Shown piece after piece: positions 1 to 10,450 of a stretch of DNA of 64,000 nt. Made by a program: the position numbers and the translations under genes. The notes below the pieces were generated by a model, which saw nothing but the letters and a program-made list of their open reading frames with translations, was not told where the DNA came from and made no database searches. Source of the DNA: Burkholderia ubonensis (GTDB taxonomy: Bacteria; Pseudomonadota; Gammaproteobacteria; Burkholderiales; Burkholderiaceae); contig NZ_CP013421.1 of NCBI RefSeq assembly GCF_001718695.1, forward strand, positions 744,001 to 808,000, written 5' to 3'. Numbering within the stretch: the stretch's first letter is position 1; each line of letters opens with the position of its first letter.

Positions 1-661
1 CCAGCTTCATCCCCTGGTCGATCTCCTCGGCCGACGCGATCCCTTCGGCGAGCACGAAGAATGCCTCGTTGATCATCGGCACCAGGATGCGGTTGACGAC
101 GAACCCGGGCGAATTGCGCACGCCGATCGGCGACTTGTCGAAGCGCTCCGTCAGCGCGCGCACCGCGGCCGCGGTCGCGTCGCTCGTCTGCAGCCCGCGG
201 ATGATCTCGACGAGCGGCATCAGCGGCACCGGATTGAAGAAGTGCATGCCGACGAAGCGCGACGGGTCGGCCAGCGGCGCGGCGAGCGCGGTGATCGAGA
301 TCGACGACGTGTTGGTCGCGACGATGGCGTCCGCGCGCACCACCGCTTCGATCTGCTTCAGGATGCGCGCCTTCAGCTCGACGTTCTCGGTGGCCGCCTC
401 GATCACGATGTCGGCCGCGGCCAGCCGCTGGTAGTCGGTCGACGTCTCGATGCGCGCGAGCGCGGCGTCGCGCGTCGCAGCGTCGAGCTTGTCCTTCGAC
501 ACGAGCCGCTCGAGGCTGCCCTTCAGCGTGGCGACGCCCTTCGCGAGCGCCGCGTCGTTGACGTCGATCATCACGACGTTGAGTCCCGCAACGGCCGCGG
601 TTTGCGCGATGCCGTTGCCCATGGTGCCGGCGCCGATGACGCCTACGGTTTCGATGGCCAT
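1..661 (-). CDS. 3-hydroxyacyl-CoA (3-hydroxybutyryl-CoA) dehydrogenase, C-terminus outside window
   Basis: Oxidises (S)-3-hydroxyacyl-CoA to 3-ketoacyl-CoA with NAD+, the third step of beta-oxidation. The first 220 residues are present. They begin with a Rossmann motif GAGTMG (residues 10-15) followed by an acidic strand end (MIDVND), carry the family signature GMHFFNPVP with the catalytic His at about 140, and reach the start of the helical C-terminal domain (NSPGFVVNRI). A full-length protein is about 285 residues, so roughly 65 are missing off the left edge. The ATG opens 33 bp after the thiolase stop, making this the fourth gene of a minus-strand operon. Family assignment is clear; chain-length preference cannot be read. 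Confidence 0.93.
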   Translation of the reverse strand, partial: MAIETVGVIGAGTMGNGIAQTAAVAGLNVVMIDVNDAALAKGVATLKGSLERLVSKDKLDAATRDAALARIETSTDYQRLAAADIVIEAATENVELKARILKQIEAVVRADAIVATNTSSISITALAAPLADPSRFVGMHFFNPVPLMPLVEIIRGLQTSDATAAAVRALTERFDKSPIGVRNSPGFVVNRILVPMINEAFFVLAEGIASAEEIDQGMKL

Positions 662-694
662 GACGATTCCTGTGGTCGGGTGCTGAGCGCTCGA

Positions 695-1891
695 TTATTG
701 AAGGTTCTCGAAGATCGCGGCAATGCCCTGCCCGCCGCCGATACACATCGTCACGAGCGCGTAACGGCCGCCGATGCGCTTCAGTTCATACAGCGCCTTC
801 ACGGTGATCAACGCGCCGGTCGCGCCGATCGGGTGACCGAGCGAGATGCCCGAGCCGTTCGGGTTCACCTTCGCCGGATCGAGCCCCAGCTCCTTCGTCA
901 CCGCGCACGCCTGCGCGGCGAACGCCTCGTTCGCCTCGATCACGTCGAGATCGGCGACCGTCAGCCCCGCGCGCTCGAGCACCTTCTGCGTCGCCGGCAC
1001 CGGGCCGATGCCCATGTACGCCGGATCGACGCCCGCATGCGCATACGCCACGAGCCGCGCGAGCGGCTTCACGCCCTGCGCGCGCGCCGCATCCGCGCTC
1101 ATCATCAGCACCGCGGCGGCCGCGTCGTTGATGCCCGACGCGTTGCCGGCCGTCACCGTGCCGTTCTCCTTCTGGAACACCGGCTTGAGCTTCGTGAAAT
1201 CGTCGGCGCTCGCGTCGTTGCGCACGTGCTCGTCGGTATCGAACTGCACTTCGCCCTTGCGCGTGCGAATCGCGATCGGCAGGATCTGGTCCTTGAAGCG
1301 TCCTTCCGCGATTGCGCGCGCCGCGCGACGGTGCGATTCGAGCGCGAGCGCATCCTGCTCGTCGCGCGAGATGCCGTACTTGCGCGCGACGTTCTCCGCC
1401 GTCACGCCCATGTGGATCGTCTGGAACGGGTCGTGCAGCGCGCCGAGCATCATGTCGACGAGCTTCGCATCGCCCATCCGCTGCCCGAACCGCGCGGCCG
1501 GCACGGTGTACGGCGCGCGGCTCATGTTTTCCGCGCCGCCGGCGATCGCGACGTCGGCATCGCCGAGCAGGATCGTCTGCGCAGCCGACACGATCGCCTG
1601 CAGGCCCGAGCCGCACAGCCGGTTCACGGTCAGCGCGGGCGTGTGCTGCGCAACGCCGCCGTCGATCGCCGCAACCCGCGCCAGATACATGTCCTTCGGC
1701 TCGGTGTTCACGACGTGGCCGAACACCACGTGGCCGACCGCGTCGCCGGGCACGTTCGCGCGCGCCAGCACTTCGCGCACGACCTTCGCGCCGAGTTCCG
1801 TCGGCGCGAAGTCCTTCAGGCTGCCGCCGAAATCGCCGATCGCGGTGCGAACGCCGCTCACCACCACCACTTCCTTTGCTGCTTGGCTCAT
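695..1891 (-). CDS. acetyl-CoA C-acyltransferase (thiolase)
   Basis: Condenses or cleaves 3-ketoacyl-CoA with CoA, the last step of beta-oxidation. The 398-residue length is normal for the thiolase family. Visible catalytic residues are the nucleophilic Cys93 in RLCGSG, His353 in GHPIGATGA and Cys383 in CIGGGQG. The chosen start reads MSQAAKE; an ATG one codon upstream (1894) and a more distant one at 1921 are in frame, but a GAGAGA purine run sits just before the ATGATG pair. It lies 43 bp after the ETF-QO gene and 33 bp before the dehydrogenase. Biosynthetic versus degradative role is not decided by sequence; the neighbours favour degradation. Confidence 0.95.
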   Translation of the reverse strand: MSQAAKEVVVVSGVRTAIGDFGGSLKDFAPTELGAKVVREVLARANVPGDAVGHVVFGHVVNTEPKDMYLARVAAIDGGVAQHTPALTVNRLCGSGLQAIVSAAQTILLGDADVAIAGGAENMSRAPYTVPAARFGQRMGDAKLVDMMLGALHDPFQTIHMGVTAENVARKYGISRDEQDALALESHRRAARAIAEGRFKDQILPIAIRTRKGEVQFDTDEHVRNDASADDFTKLKPVFQKENGTVTAGNASGINDAAAAVLMMSADAARAQGVKPLARLVAYAHAGVDPAYMGIGPVPATQKVLERAGLTVADLDVIEANEAFAAQACAVTKELGLDPAKVNPNGSGISLGHPIGATGALITVKALYELKRIGGRYALVTMCIGGGQGIAAIFENLQ

Positions 1892-1934
1892 CATCTCTCT
1901 CCAGTTCGGTCGCGCACGCATGCGCGGTCACGCA

Positions 1935-3608
1935 TTACATGTTCGGGTAGTTCGGCCCGCCGCCGCCTTCCGGCGTGACCCACACGATGTTCTGCGTCGG
2001 GTCCTTGATGTCGCAGGTCTTGCAGTGCACGCAGTTCTGCGCGTTGATCACGAGGCGATCGCTGCCGTCGTCGTTCTTCACGAACTCGTACACCGCCGCC
2101 GGGCAGAACCGGCTTTCCGGCCCCGCGTACGTGCGCAGGTTCACGTTCACCGGCACGTTCGCATCCTTCAGCGTCAGGTGCGCCGGCTGGTTCTCCTCGT
2201 GGTTCGTGTTCGAGATGAACACCGACGACAGCCGGTCGAACGTCAGCTTGCCGTCCGGCTTCGGATACTCGATCGGCTCGCACTGCGACGCCGGCTTCAG
2301 CATCTCGTGGTCCGCGTGCTTGTGATGCAGCGTCCACGGCACGTTGCCGCCCATCACCTTCTGCTCGAGGCCGACCATCAGCGTGCCCAGGTACAGCCCC
2401 TTCGCCATCCACTGCTTGAAGTTGCGTGCGCGGTACAGCTCGGTGTACAGCCACGACTGCTTGAAGGCGTCTGGGTATGCATTCAGTTCGTCCGCCTGAC
2501 GGCCGGCCTGCACCGCATCGAACGCAGCGTCGGCCGCCAGCATCCCGGTCTTGATCGCCGCGTGGCTGCCCTTGATCCGCGACGCGTTCAGGAAGCCCGC
2601 GTCGTCGCCGATCAGCGCGCCGCCCGGGAACACCGTCTTCGGCAGCGACAGCAGCCCGCCCGCGGTGATCGCGCGCGCGCCGTACGACACGCGCTTGCCG
2701 CCTTCGAGGAACGCGCGGATCGACGGATGCGTCTTGTAGCGCTGGAATTCCTCGAACGGCGACAGGTACGGGTTCGTATAGCCGAGGCCGACCACGAAGC
2801 CGACCACGACCTGGTTGTTGTCCATGTGGTACAGGAACGAGCCGCCGTAGGTGTCGGCCTTCAGCGGCCAGCCGGCGGTGTGGATCACGAGGCCCGGCTT
2901 GTGCTTGGCCGGATCGATTTCCCACAGCTCCTTGATGCCGATCCCGTACGCCTGCGGATCGGCGTTCGCGTCCAGCTTGAACTTCGAGATCAGCTGGCGG
3001 CCGAGGTGGCCGCGGCAGCCTTCGGCGAACAGCGTGTACTTCGCGTGCAGCTCCATGCCGAGCTGGAAGTTCTCGGTCGGCTCGCCGTCCTTGCCGATGC
3101 CCATGTTGCCGGTGGCGACGCCCTTCACGGAGCCGTCGTCGTTGTACAGGATCTCGGCGGCCGGAAAGCCCGGGAAGATCTCGACGCCCAGCGCCTCGGC
3201 CTGCTGGCCCAGCCAGCGCGTGACGTTGCCGAGCGAAATCACGTAGTTGCCGTGGTTCTTGAAGTTGTCCGGCAGCGCCCAGTTCGGCGTCTGCATCGCG
3301 CTCTTCTCGGACAGGAACAGGAAGCGGTCCTCGGTCACCTCGACGGTGAGCGGCGCGCCCCGTTCCTTCCAGTCGGGGAACAGCTCGCTGATCGCGCGCG
3401 GGTCCATCACCGCGCCCGACAGGATGTGCGCGCCGATTTCCGAGCCCTTCTCGAGCACGCACACGCCGATCTCGGCGCCTTTTTCAGCGGCGAGCTGCTT
3501 GAGCCGGATCGCCGCGGACAGCCCGGCAGGGCCGCCGCCGACGATCACGACGTCGTATTCCATCGATTCGCGCGGGCCGTATTGCGCGAGCAAGTCCTGG
3601 GTGGTCAA
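1935..3608 (-). CDS. electron transfer flavoprotein-ubiquinone oxidoreductase (ETF-QO)
   Basis: Passes electrons from acyl-CoA dehydrogenases, via ETF, into the membrane ubiquinone pool. The 557 residues open with an FAD-binding GGGPAG motif at about residues 24-29 (DVVIVGGGPAGLSAA) and end with a ferredoxin-like 4Fe-4S region: CPAAVYEF, then CVHCKTCDIKDP, then a short tail in NYPNM. Length and order match ETF-QO (bacterial and mitochondrial ETFDH family). It lies 34 bp downstream of the acyl-CoA dehydrogenase gene, so the flavoprotein that makes the electrons and the enzyme that disposes of them are co-transcribed. Confidence 0.96.
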   Translation of the reverse strand: MTTQDLLAQYGPRESMEYDVVIVGGGPAGLSAAIRLKQLAAEKGAEIGVCVLEKGSEIGAHILSGAVMDPRAISELFPDWKERGAPLTVEVTEDRFLFLSEKSAMQTPNWALPDNFKNHGNYVISLGNVTRWLGQQAEALGVEIFPGFPAAEILYNDDGSVKGVATGNMGIGKDGEPTENFQLGMELHAKYTLFAEGCRGHLGRQLISKFKLDANADPQAYGIGIKELWEIDPAKHKPGLVIHTAGWPLKADTYGGSFLYHMDNNQVVVGFVVGLGYTNPYLSPFEEFQRYKTHPSIRAFLEGGKRVSYGARAITAGGLLSLPKTVFPGGALIGDDAGFLNASRIKGSHAAIKTGMLAADAAFDAVQAGRQADELNAYPDAFKQSWLYTELYRARNFKQWMAKGLYLGTLMVGLEQKVMGGNVPWTLHHKHADHEMLKPASQCEPIEYPKPDGKLTFDRLSSVFISNTNHEENQPAHLTLKDANVPVNVNLRTYAGPESRFCPAAVYEFVKNDDGSDRLVINAQNCVHCKTCDIKDPTQNIVWVTPEGGGGPNYPNM

Positions 3609-3642
3609 AATACTGTCTCCTCCTGCGCTCCGACCGTGGCGG

Positions 3643-5433
3643 TCAGAACTGGTCTTCCGTCAACGCGAGCACGCCCTCGCCGCCCCTCGCGCCGACGATC
3701 GACGCTTCGAGCCCGCCCGCCTGCACGAGAATGTGTTCCGCATAGAACTGCGCGATCGCGATCTTCGCGTCATAGAACGCCGGATCGTTCGCGCGGTTCG
3801 CATGCGCCGCCACCAGCGCGCGCGCCATCTGCCACCCGCACAGCACCACGCCCGCCAGCTTCAGGTACGGCACGCTGCCCGCGAACACCGCGTTCGGGTC
3901 CTGCTTCGTGTTCGCCACCACGTAATCGACCACCGCCGACAGCGAGCGCGCGCCCTTCTCCAGCTGCGCCTTCATCGACGCCGCCGCCGCGCCGTCGAAC
4001 TTGGCGAGCGCATCGACGGTTGCGTCGATCTCGCCGAGCAGCGCCTTCGCCACCGCGCCGCCGTCGCGCACCGTCTTGCGGCCCACCAGGTCGTTCGCCT
4101 GGATCGCCGTCGTCCCTTCGTAGATCGCCAGGATTCGCGCGTCGCGGTAGTACTGCGCCGCGCCCGTCTCCTCGATGAAGCCCATCCCGCCGTGCACCTG
4201 CACGCCCAGGCTCGCGACGTCGTTCACCATCTCCGTGCTCCAGCCCTTCACGACCGGCGCAAGATACTCGTAGATCGCCTGATGGCGCGCCCGCGTCGCC
4301 TCGTCCGGATGACGATGCGCCATGTCGCTGTGCGCGGCCGCCACATAGGCCAGCGCCCGCGCGCCTTCGGTCAGCGCGCGCATCATGCCGAGCATCCGGC
4401 GCACGTCCGGATGGTGGATGATCGCCACCGACTGCTTCGCCGAGCCGTCCACCGGCCGGCTCTGCACGCGCTCCTTCGCGAACGCCGCCGCCTTCTGGTA
4501 CGCGCGATCGGCCACGCCGATGCCCTGCATCCCGACGCCGAAGCGCGCCGCGTTCATCATGATGAACATGTATTCGAGGCCGCGATTCTCCTCGCCGACC
4601 AAGTAGCCGATCGCGCCGCCGTGATCGCCGTACTGCAGCACCGCGGTCGGGCTCGCCTTGATGCCGAGCTTGTGCTCGATCGACACGCAGTGCACGTCGT
4701 TGCGCGCGCCGAGGCTGCCGTCGTCGTTGACCAGGAACTTCGGCACGATGAACAGCGAAATCCCCTTCACGCCTTCCGGCGCGTTCGGCGTGCGCGCCAG
4801 CACGAGGTGGACGATGTTCTCGGCCATGTCGTGCTCGCCCCACGTGATGAAGATCTTGGTGCCGAACACCTTGTACGACCCGTCGCCCTGCGGCTCGGCG
4901 CGCGAGCGCACCAGCGCGAGGTCGGAGCCGGCCTGCGGCTCGGTCAGGTTCATCGTGCCGGTCCATTCGCCCGAGATCAGCTTCGGCACGTAGCGCTGCT
5001 TCTGCTCGTCGGTGCCCGCCGTCAGGAGCGCCTCGATCGCGCCGTCGGTCAGGAGCGGACACAGCGCGAACGACAGGTTCGCCGCGTTCAGCATCTCGAT
5101 GCACGGCGTCGCGATCAGCTTAGGCAGCCCCTGGCCGTCATACTCGGCCGGATGCTGCAGCCCCTGCCAGCCGCCTTCGACGAACTGGCGGAACGCGTCC
5201 TTGAAGCCTGGCGTCGCGCTCACGGCGCCGTCCTTCCAGCTGCTCGGGTCGCGGTCGCCGTCGACGTTCAGCGGCGCCAGCACTTCGCCGCAGAACTTCG
5301 CGGATTCGTCGAGCACGGCCTGCGCGGTGTCGAAGCCCGCATCCTCGAAACCCGGCAGCTGCGCGACGGCGTCGATGCCGGCCAGTTCCTTCAGCACGAA
5401 CAGCATGTCCTTGACGGGGGCGGTATAGCTCAT
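3643..5433 (-). CDS. acyl-CoA dehydrogenase, long form with C-terminal extension
   Basis: FAD-dependent first step of beta-oxidation (acyl-CoA to trans-2-enoyl-CoA). At 596 residues it belongs to the longer acyl-CoA dehydrogenase group that carries an extra C-terminal domain, not the 380-residue classical type. Recognisable pieces are the FAD-binding MNLTEPQAGSDL, a middle beta domain with KVFGTKIFITWGEHDM, and the late QVHGGMGFIEETGAAQYYRDARI segment followed by IYEGTTAIQANDLVGRK. First gene of the four-gene operon; the start reads MSYTAPVKDMLF. Substrate chain length is not determined by the sequence. Confidence 0.94.
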   Translation of the reverse strand: MSYTAPVKDMLFVLKELAGIDAVAQLPGFEDAGFDTAQAVLDESAKFCGEVLAPLNVDGDRDPSSWKDGAVSATPGFKDAFRQFVEGGWQGLQHPAEYDGQGLPKLIATPCIEMLNAANLSFALCPLLTDGAIEALLTAGTDEQKQRYVPKLISGEWTGTMNLTEPQAGSDLALVRSRAEPQGDGSYKVFGTKIFITWGEHDMAENIVHLVLARTPNAPEGVKGISLFIVPKFLVNDDGSLGARNDVHCVSIEHKLGIKASPTAVLQYGDHGGAIGYLVGEENRGLEYMFIMMNAARFGVGMQGIGVADRAYQKAAAFAKERVQSRPVDGSAKQSVAIIHHPDVRRMLGMMRALTEGARALAYVAAAHSDMAHRHPDEATRARHQAIYEYLAPVVKGWSTEMVNDVASLGVQVHGGMGFIEETGAAQYYRDARILAIYEGTTAIQANDLVGRKTVRDGGAVAKALLGEIDATVDALAKFDGAAAASMKAQLEKGARSLSAVVDYVVANTKQDPNAVFAGSVPYLKLAGVVLCGWQMARALVAAHANRANDPAFYDAKIAIAQFYAEHILVQAGGLEASIVGARGGEGVLALTEDQF

Positions 5434-6070
5434 GGTCGTTGTTCCAAATCAGGCAGTGAATGAAGCGCGCGGCCCGCGCGGCTGCGGCAAAACCGGCCAG
5501 CACCAGGCGACGTCGTGGCCCATCGTAATGCCGACGCGGCCGTTTCCCATTGTCATATCCGGCCCACCTACTGACAAAATCGGCCACACGATGCGCGCAT
5601 GCCGACACCCGAACCCGGCCCTTGCGCAGCGTGTGCCGACGCGGATTTCCACGGGGCCGACGCGGCCACGGCACGCCGATCGGGCGGCCGGGGCGGCGCG
5701 CCGGTCATCGCGATGGACGCCTTCTATGGGAAAACCCTAGGGCCTGCGCGCGCTGCGCATTTCGCATGCCGGTGCCGCGCTGCACGATGCGCGGCAGACT
5801 GGCCGCGTCGGCCGCCGATCCGGATGCCGCGCCGAGACGCGCGCGTCGACGAAACACAGCGGCGCGGCAAAAGACAGCCGCGATGCGACCGCGTGCTGCC
5901 CTTGTCCGACGCAGGCGCGCGGCGCCCGGACCGCGTCGGCGCCGCACCGCGAACGACCGTTCATCCTGTGATGCAATCTCGCAACCGGTCCACGAAACAC
6001 AGGCATGATTCTGGTAACTTGACGCACCGGCCCGAGCGCTTCGCGACGGCCATCACCCATCTTTCATACC
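5434..6070. other. divergent intergenic region between beta-oxidation operon and pntA
   Basis: No convincing gene. The left part holds the probable promoter of the beta-oxidation operon (listed separately). The right part is G+C-rich without a clear minus 35/minus 10 pair for pntA; pntA has only a weak ribosome-binding site (a few purines before CTTTCATACCATG). The open frames across this stretch have no recognisable domains and look like composition artefacts. Confidence 0.6.
5549..5577 (-). promoter_or_regulatory. putative sigma-70 promoter of the beta-oxidation operon
   Basis: On the minus strand TTGTCA (5577-5572) is separated by 17 bp from GACAAT (5554-5549). This is a good minus 35 and a fair minus 10, with the predicted transcript start about 110 bp before the acyl-CoA dehydrogenase ATG. 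The two hexamers also form an inverted repeat (TTGTCA/TGACAA), which could be an operator. Confidence 0.4.
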
Positions 6071-7672
6071 ATGACACTACAGATTGGGATTCCTCTGGAG
6101 ACAGCCACCGGCGAACGGCGCGTTGCGACCGTGCCCGAGGTGGTCGAGAAACTGATCAAGCTGGGGTTTGCGGTGGCCGTCCAAAGCGGCGCCGGTGCCG
6201 GCGCGAACTTCGACGACGACGCCTATCGCGCGGCCGGCGCGAGCATCGCCGCCACGGCAGCCGAGCTGTGGTCCGGCAGCGACATCGTGTTCAAGGTGCG
6301 CCCGCCGAGCGCCGACGAAGTCGCGCTGATGCGCGAAGGCGGCATGCTGATCGGTTTCGTGTGGCCGGCGCAGAACCCCGACCTGATGCAGCAGCTCGCG
6401 GCGAAGCGCGCGACCGTGCTCGCGATCGATTCGCTGCCGCGCACGCTGTCGCGCGCGCAGAAGATGGACGCGCTGACGTCGATGGCCGGCATCAGCGGCT
6501 ACCGCGCGGTGATCGAGGCCGCGCATGCGTTCGGCCGCTTCCTGAACGGGCAGGTCACGGCGGCCGGCAAGATCCCGCCGGCGAAGGTCTTCATCGCCGG
6601 CGCGGGCGTGGCCGGCCTCGCCGCGATCGGCACGGCCGCGAGCCTCGGCGCGATCGTGCGTGCGAACGACACGCGCGCCGAAGTGGCCGATCAGGTGAAG
6701 TCGCTGGGCGGCGAATTCGTCAAGGTCAACTACGAAGAGGAAGGCTCGGGCGGCGGCGGCTACGCGAAGGTGATGAGCGAAGGCTTCCAGCAGGCGCAGC
6801 GCGCGATGTATGCGCAGCAGGCGAAAGACGCCGACATCATCATCACGACCGCGCTGATCCCCGGCAAGCCGGCGCCGAAGCTGATCACCGCCGAGATGGT
6901 GCAGTCGATGAAGCCCGGCAGCGTGATCGTCGACATGGCCGCCGAACAGGGCGGCAACTGCGAGCTGACGGTGCCCGGCGAGGCGGTCGTGCGCCACGGC
7001 GTGACGATCGTCGGCTATACCGATCTCGCGTCGCGCCTGTCGCGGCAGTCGTCCACGCTGTATGCGACCAACCTGCTGCGCGTGCTCGAGGAGCTGTGCA
7101 AGGGCAAGGACGGCACGATCGACGTCGACTTCGACGACGACGCGATCCGCGGCCTGACCGTCATCAAGGAAGGCACCGTCACCTGGCCGGCACCGCCGCT
7201 CAAGCAGCCGGCCGTCGCGCCCAAGCCCGCGGCCGGCGCACCCGCCGCGGCCGCGCCGGCGAAGTCCAAGAGCCACGGCCACAGCAGCGAGCCGATGTCG
7301 GCCAAGGCGCTCGCGATCGTGTTCGCGGTCGGCGCGCTCGCGTTCCTGCTGGTCGGCCAGTTCGCGCCGGCCAGCTTCCTGTCGCACTTCACGGTGTTCG
7401 TGCTCGCGTGCTTCGTCGGCTACATGGTGATCTGGAACGTCACGCCGTCGCTGCACACGCCGCTGATGAGCGTGACCAACGCGATCTCGTCGATCATCGC
7501 GATCGGCGCGCTCGTGCAGGTCGCGCCGCCGACGGCCGAGCTGGCCAATGCCGGCGATCGTCCGTCGGGGCTGATCCTCGGCCTCGCGGTCGGCGCGCTG
7601 ACGCTCACCGCCGTCAACATGTTCGGCGGCTTCGCGGTCACGCGCCGCATGCTCGCGATGTTCCGCAAATAA
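6071..7672 (+). CDS. pntA: NAD(P) transhydrogenase subunit alpha
   Basis: NAD(H)-binding subunit of the proton-pumping transhydrogenase, which couples proton entry to hydride transfer between NADH and NADP+. The 533 residues show the soluble domain I (starts [19 protein letters not shown]; nucleotide-binding [22 protein letters not shown] near residue 175-200), a proline/alanine-rich linker near residues 375-405 ([14 protein letters not shown]), and a C-terminal membrane part of four hydrophobic segments. This is the one-piece alpha subunit of the E. coli type (about 510 residues), not the split PntAA/PntAB form. The stop is 13 bp before pntB. Confidence 0.97.
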   Translation: MTLQIGIPLETATGERRVATVPEVVEKLIKLGFAVAVQSGAGAGANFDDDAYRAAGASIAATAAELWSGSDIVFKVRPPSADEVALMREGGMLIGFVWPAQNPDLMQQLAAKRATVLAIDSLPRTLSRAQKMDALTSMAGISGYRAVIEAAHAFGRFLNGQVTAAGKIPPAKVFIAGAGVAGLAAIGTAASLGAIVRANDTRAEVADQVKSLGGEFVKVNYEEEGSGGGGYAKVMSEGFQQAQRAMYAQQAKDADIIITTALIPGKPAPKLITAEMVQSMKPGSVIVDMAAEQGGNCELTVPGEAVVRHGVTIVGYTDLASRLSRQSSTLYATNLLRVLEELCKGKDGTIDVDFDDDAIRGLTVIKEGTVTWPAPPLKQPAVAPKPAAGAPAAAAPAKSKSHGHSSEPMSAKALAIVFAVGALAFLLVGQFAPASFLSHFTVFVLACFVGYMVIWNVTPSLHTPLMSVTNAISSIIAIGALVQVAPPTAELANAGDRPSGLILGLAVGALTLTAVNMFGGFAVTRRMLAMFRK

Positions 7673-7685
7673 GGGGACGACAACC

Positions 7686-9098
7686 ATGACTTCCAATCTG
7701 ACCACCGTCTCCTATATCGGCGCCGCGATCCTGTTCATCCTGAGCCTCGGCGGGCTCGCCAACCCTGAAACCGCGCGCCGCGGCAACCTGCTCGGGATGA
7801 TCGGCATGCTGATCGCGGTGCTGGCCACCGTCGCCGGGCCGCGCGTGTCGGCAGCGGGCATTCCGTACGTGATCGCCGCGCTTGTCGTCGGCGGCGCGGT
7901 CGGCCTCTATGCCGCGAAGAAAGTGCAGATGACGCAGATGCCGGAGCTGGTCGCGCTGATGCACAGCCTGGTCGGCCTCGCCGCATGCCTGGTCGGCTTC
8001 GCGAGCTACGTCGACACGTCGCTGCAGTTCGTCGGCGCCGAGAAGGCGATCCACGAGGTGGAGATCTACGTCGGCATCCTGATCGGCGCGATCACCTTCG
8101 CGGGCTCGATCGTCGCGTTCGGCAAGCTGTCGGGCAAGATCGGCGGCAAGCCGCTGCTGCTGCCGGCACGGCACTGGCTGAACCTCGCCGCGCTGCTGGT
8201 GGTGATCTATTACGGCCGCGCGTTCCTGCATGCGGAAACCATCCAGGACGGCATGCTGCCGCTCGTCGTGATGACGGTGATCGCGCTGCTGTTCGGCGTG
8301 CACATGGTGATGGCGATCGGCGGCGCGGACATGCCGGTGGTCGTGTCGATGCTCAACAGCTACTCGGGATGGGCCGCGGCCGCGACCGGCTTCATGCTCG
8401 GCAACGACCTGCTGATCGTGATCGGCGCGCTGGTCGGCTCGTCGGGCGCGATCCTGTCGTACATCATGTGCCACGCGATGAACCGCAATTTCATCAGCGT
8501 GATCGCGGGCGGCTTCGGCAGCGCCGCGGGCGCACCGGCGGCCGCCGGCGGCGCCGCGCAACCGGCCGGCGAAGCCGTCGCGGTGAGCGCGACGGAGACG
8601 GCCGAGCTGCTGCGCGAAGCGAAGCGCGTGATCATCGTACCCGGCTATGGGATGGCGGTGGCGCAGGCGCAGCACACGGTGTTCGAGCTGACCAAGCTGC
8701 TGCGCGAGAAGGGCGTCGACGTGCGCTTCGCGATCCACCCGGTCGCCGGGCGGATGCCGGGGCACATGAACGTGCTGCTCGCGGAAGCGGAGGTGCCGTA
8801 CGAGATCGTGCACGAGATGGAGGACATCAACGGCGAGTTCGGCCAGGTCGACGTGGTGCTGGTGCTCGGCGCGAACGACGTGGTGAACCCGGCCGCGCAG
8901 GACGACCCGACGAGCCCGATCGCGGGCATGCCGGTGCTCGAGGTGTGGAAGGCGAAGACGTCAATCGTGATGAAGCGCAGCATGGCGTCCGGCTATGCCG
9001 GCGTCGACAATCCGCTGTTCTACAAGGACAACAACCGCATGTTGTTCGGCGACGCGAAGTCGATGCTCAACGAAATCTTCGGCGCGTTGAAAGCCTGA
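7686..9098 (+). CDS. pntB: NAD(P) transhydrogenase subunit beta
   Basis: Membrane and NADP(H)-binding subunit of the transhydrogenase. It has 470 residues against about 462 in E. coli. The N-terminal two thirds is a run of hydrophobic helices (from [16 protein letters not shown] to [20 protein letters not shown]), and the C-terminal domain III begins near residue 310 with the NADP-binding [18 protein letters not shown] and ends with [17 protein letters not shown] purine-rich AAGGGGACGACAACC precedes the ATG. It forms an operon with pntA. Confidence 0.97.
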   Translation: MTSNLTTVSYIGAAILFILSLGGLANPETARRGNLLGMIGMLIAVLATVAGPRVSAAGIPYVIAALVVGGAVGLYAAKKVQMTQMPELVALMHSLVGLAACLVGFASYVDTSLQFVGAEKAIHEVEIYVGILIGAITFAGSIVAFGKLSGKIGGKPLLLPARHWLNLAALLVVIYYGRAFLHAETIQDGMLPLVVMTVIALLFGVHMVMAIGGADMPVVVSMLNSYSGWAAAATGFMLGNDLLIVIGALVGSSGAILSYIMCHAMNRNFISVIAGGFGSAAGAPAAAGGAAQPAGEAVAVSATETAELLREAKRVIIVPGYGMAVAQAQHTVFELTKLLREKGVDVRFAIHPVAGRMPGHMNVLLAEAEVPYEIVHEMEDINGEFGQVDVVLVLGANDVVNPAAQDDPTSPIAGMPVLEVWKAKTSIVMKRSMASGYAGVDNPLFYKDNNRMLFGDAKSMLNEIFGALKA

Positions 9099-9116
9099 TC
9101 GCGGCGGCGCGCGCGG

Positions 9117-9195
9117 CCGGCGGCACGCCGGCTTGCGCCGCGCACGAATGCGATGACCGTCGGCCCGTCCCGCAGCGATGCGCGACGGGCCGACG
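9117..9195. terminator. candidate bidirectional terminator between pntB and a convergent AraC gene
   Basis: Two perfect hairpins follow pntB. At 9117-9133 a 7-bp stem GCCGGCG/CGCCGGC encloses a GCA loop. At 9160-9195 an 11-bp stem GTCGGCCCGTC/GACGGGCCGAC encloses a 14-nt loop. Neither has a clear U tract, so the termination role is inferred from position between convergent genes. Confidence 0.4.
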
Positions 9196-9290
9196 CGCAT
9201 GTGCGCCATCGGTACGGGGCCGGCAAGATAGCGGCCCGGCTGGGATGCCGTCCATGGGAGCGCGGCAAGGATGCCGGTTATGGGAAAGCG

Positions 9291-10337
9291 CTACGTGCGC
9301 CGCCGATACGTGCCGGGCGTGCTGCCCGTCCAGTGCCGGAACGCGCGATGAAACGCGCTCGGATCGTCGAAGCCGAGATCGGCGCCGATCGCCGCGATCG
9401 TGTCGTGGGTGTCGGTGAGCCGCTGGATCGCGATGTCGCGCCGCAGTTCGTCCTTCAGCACCTGGAACGTCGTGCCTTCGGCCAGCAGGTGGCGGCTCAG
9501 CGTGCGCACCGAGCAGTGCAGGCTCGCGGCGGCTTCCTCGATCGTCGACAGGTCGGGCAGCCGGCCCGACAGATACTGCCGCACGCGATGGCAGACGAGC
9601 TGCTCGCTGAACGATTCGAAGATCCAGTCGCCGGGCGCGCGGGCGAGGAATTTCCGCAGGTTGCGCTTGCTTTGCCGGATCGGCACGTCGAGGTAGCCGG
9701 CGCTGAAGCGCATCAGCGTGCGGCTGCAGTCGAACTGCACCGGCCCCGAAAAGAAGTAGAGATGGTCGACCGCATGGCGCGGCCGCGGACACGCGAACTC
9801 GACCTGCAGCAGCGGAATCTTCTGGCCGATCAGCCAGGAACACACGCCGTGCACGAGCTTGAGCATCAGCTCCTGGCCGAGCGGGCCAAGCGGGCCGAGG
9901 GCCGGATTCGGCCGGATCACGACCTGGCCGATCAGGCCATCGCGCTTCGATTCGACGTAGAAATCGTCGAGCAGGATGTGGAAGAACTGACCGAAGCGAT
10001 GCAGCGCCGTTTCGAGGTTGCGGGCATCGAGCAGGCTGAGGCACAGGTATTTCAGCGTGCCGCCGCGCAGCGGGCGCGAGAAGATGCCGGGCATTTCGTC
10101 GTCGAGGTCGATCGCAAGCGTCCGGTACAGCGTCGAGAACTGCTCCTCGGTCACGCGCGCATTCGGTTCGCCCTGCAGCTCGCTCGGGATGCCGGCCCCG
10201 CGCAGGTAGCGCTGGATCACGTCGGGCGGCAGGCCCGCACTCGCGAGGAAACCGTTGACGAGGGAAATCGGCACCGTCGCGCTCGGCGACGGCAGCGCAC
10301 GCCCAGGCTGGGCGGGAGGTGAATCTGTACCGGTCAT
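9291..10337 (-). CDS. AraC-family regulator, arabinose-binding-like N-domain (OruR-type)
   Basis: Transcriptional regulator of 348 residues. The N-terminal 200 or so residues match the effector domain seen in OruR/ArgR-like AraC proteins (LVNGFLASAGLPPDVIQRYL at the start). The C-terminal third holds the two helix-turn-helix units, ending in GADLGFDDPSAFHRAFRHWTGSTPGTYRR, the usual AraC signature. The start MTGTDSPPAQ at 10337 was chosen because sequence further upstream in the same frame is arginine-rich and unconserved-looking. It is convergent with pntB and directly downstream of the acyl-CoA ligase on the same strand. Target unknown; lipid metabolism is a guess from position. Confidence 0.88.
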   Translation of the reverse strand: MTGTDSPPAQPGRALPSPSATVPISLVNGFLASAGLPPDVIQRYLRGAGIPSELQGEPNARVTEEQFSTLYRTLAIDLDDEMPGIFSRPLRGGTLKYLCLSLLDARNLETALHRFGQFFHILLDDFYVESKRDGLIGQVVIRPNPALGPLGPLGQELMLKLVHGVCSWLIGQKIPLLQVEFACPRPRHAVDHLYFFSGPVQFDCSRTLMRFSAGYLDVPIRQSKRNLRKFLARAPGDWIFESFSEQLVCHRVRQYLSGRLPDLSTIEEAAASLHCSVRTLSRHLLAEGTTFQVLKDELRRDIAIQRLTDTHDTIAAIGADLGFDDPSAFHRAFRHWTGSTPGTYRRRT

Positions 10338-10450
10338 CGCGTCCCCGTCGGTCGAACCGCTCGCATTGTACTTGAGCGGCCCATGGCGGGCTTGCGGGGC
10401 TTTCCGGTGTTTCGGGGCTTTCGGGACGACCGCGCGGCGCATGCGCACCA

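Noticed and set aside
242..5463. Long plus-strand open frames opposite the beta-oxidation operon (for example 242-1978, 846-4178 and 3247-5463)
   Set aside because: Arginine/histidine- or serine/proline-rich translations without domains. They are antisense shadows produced by high G+C third positions of the real minus-strand genes.
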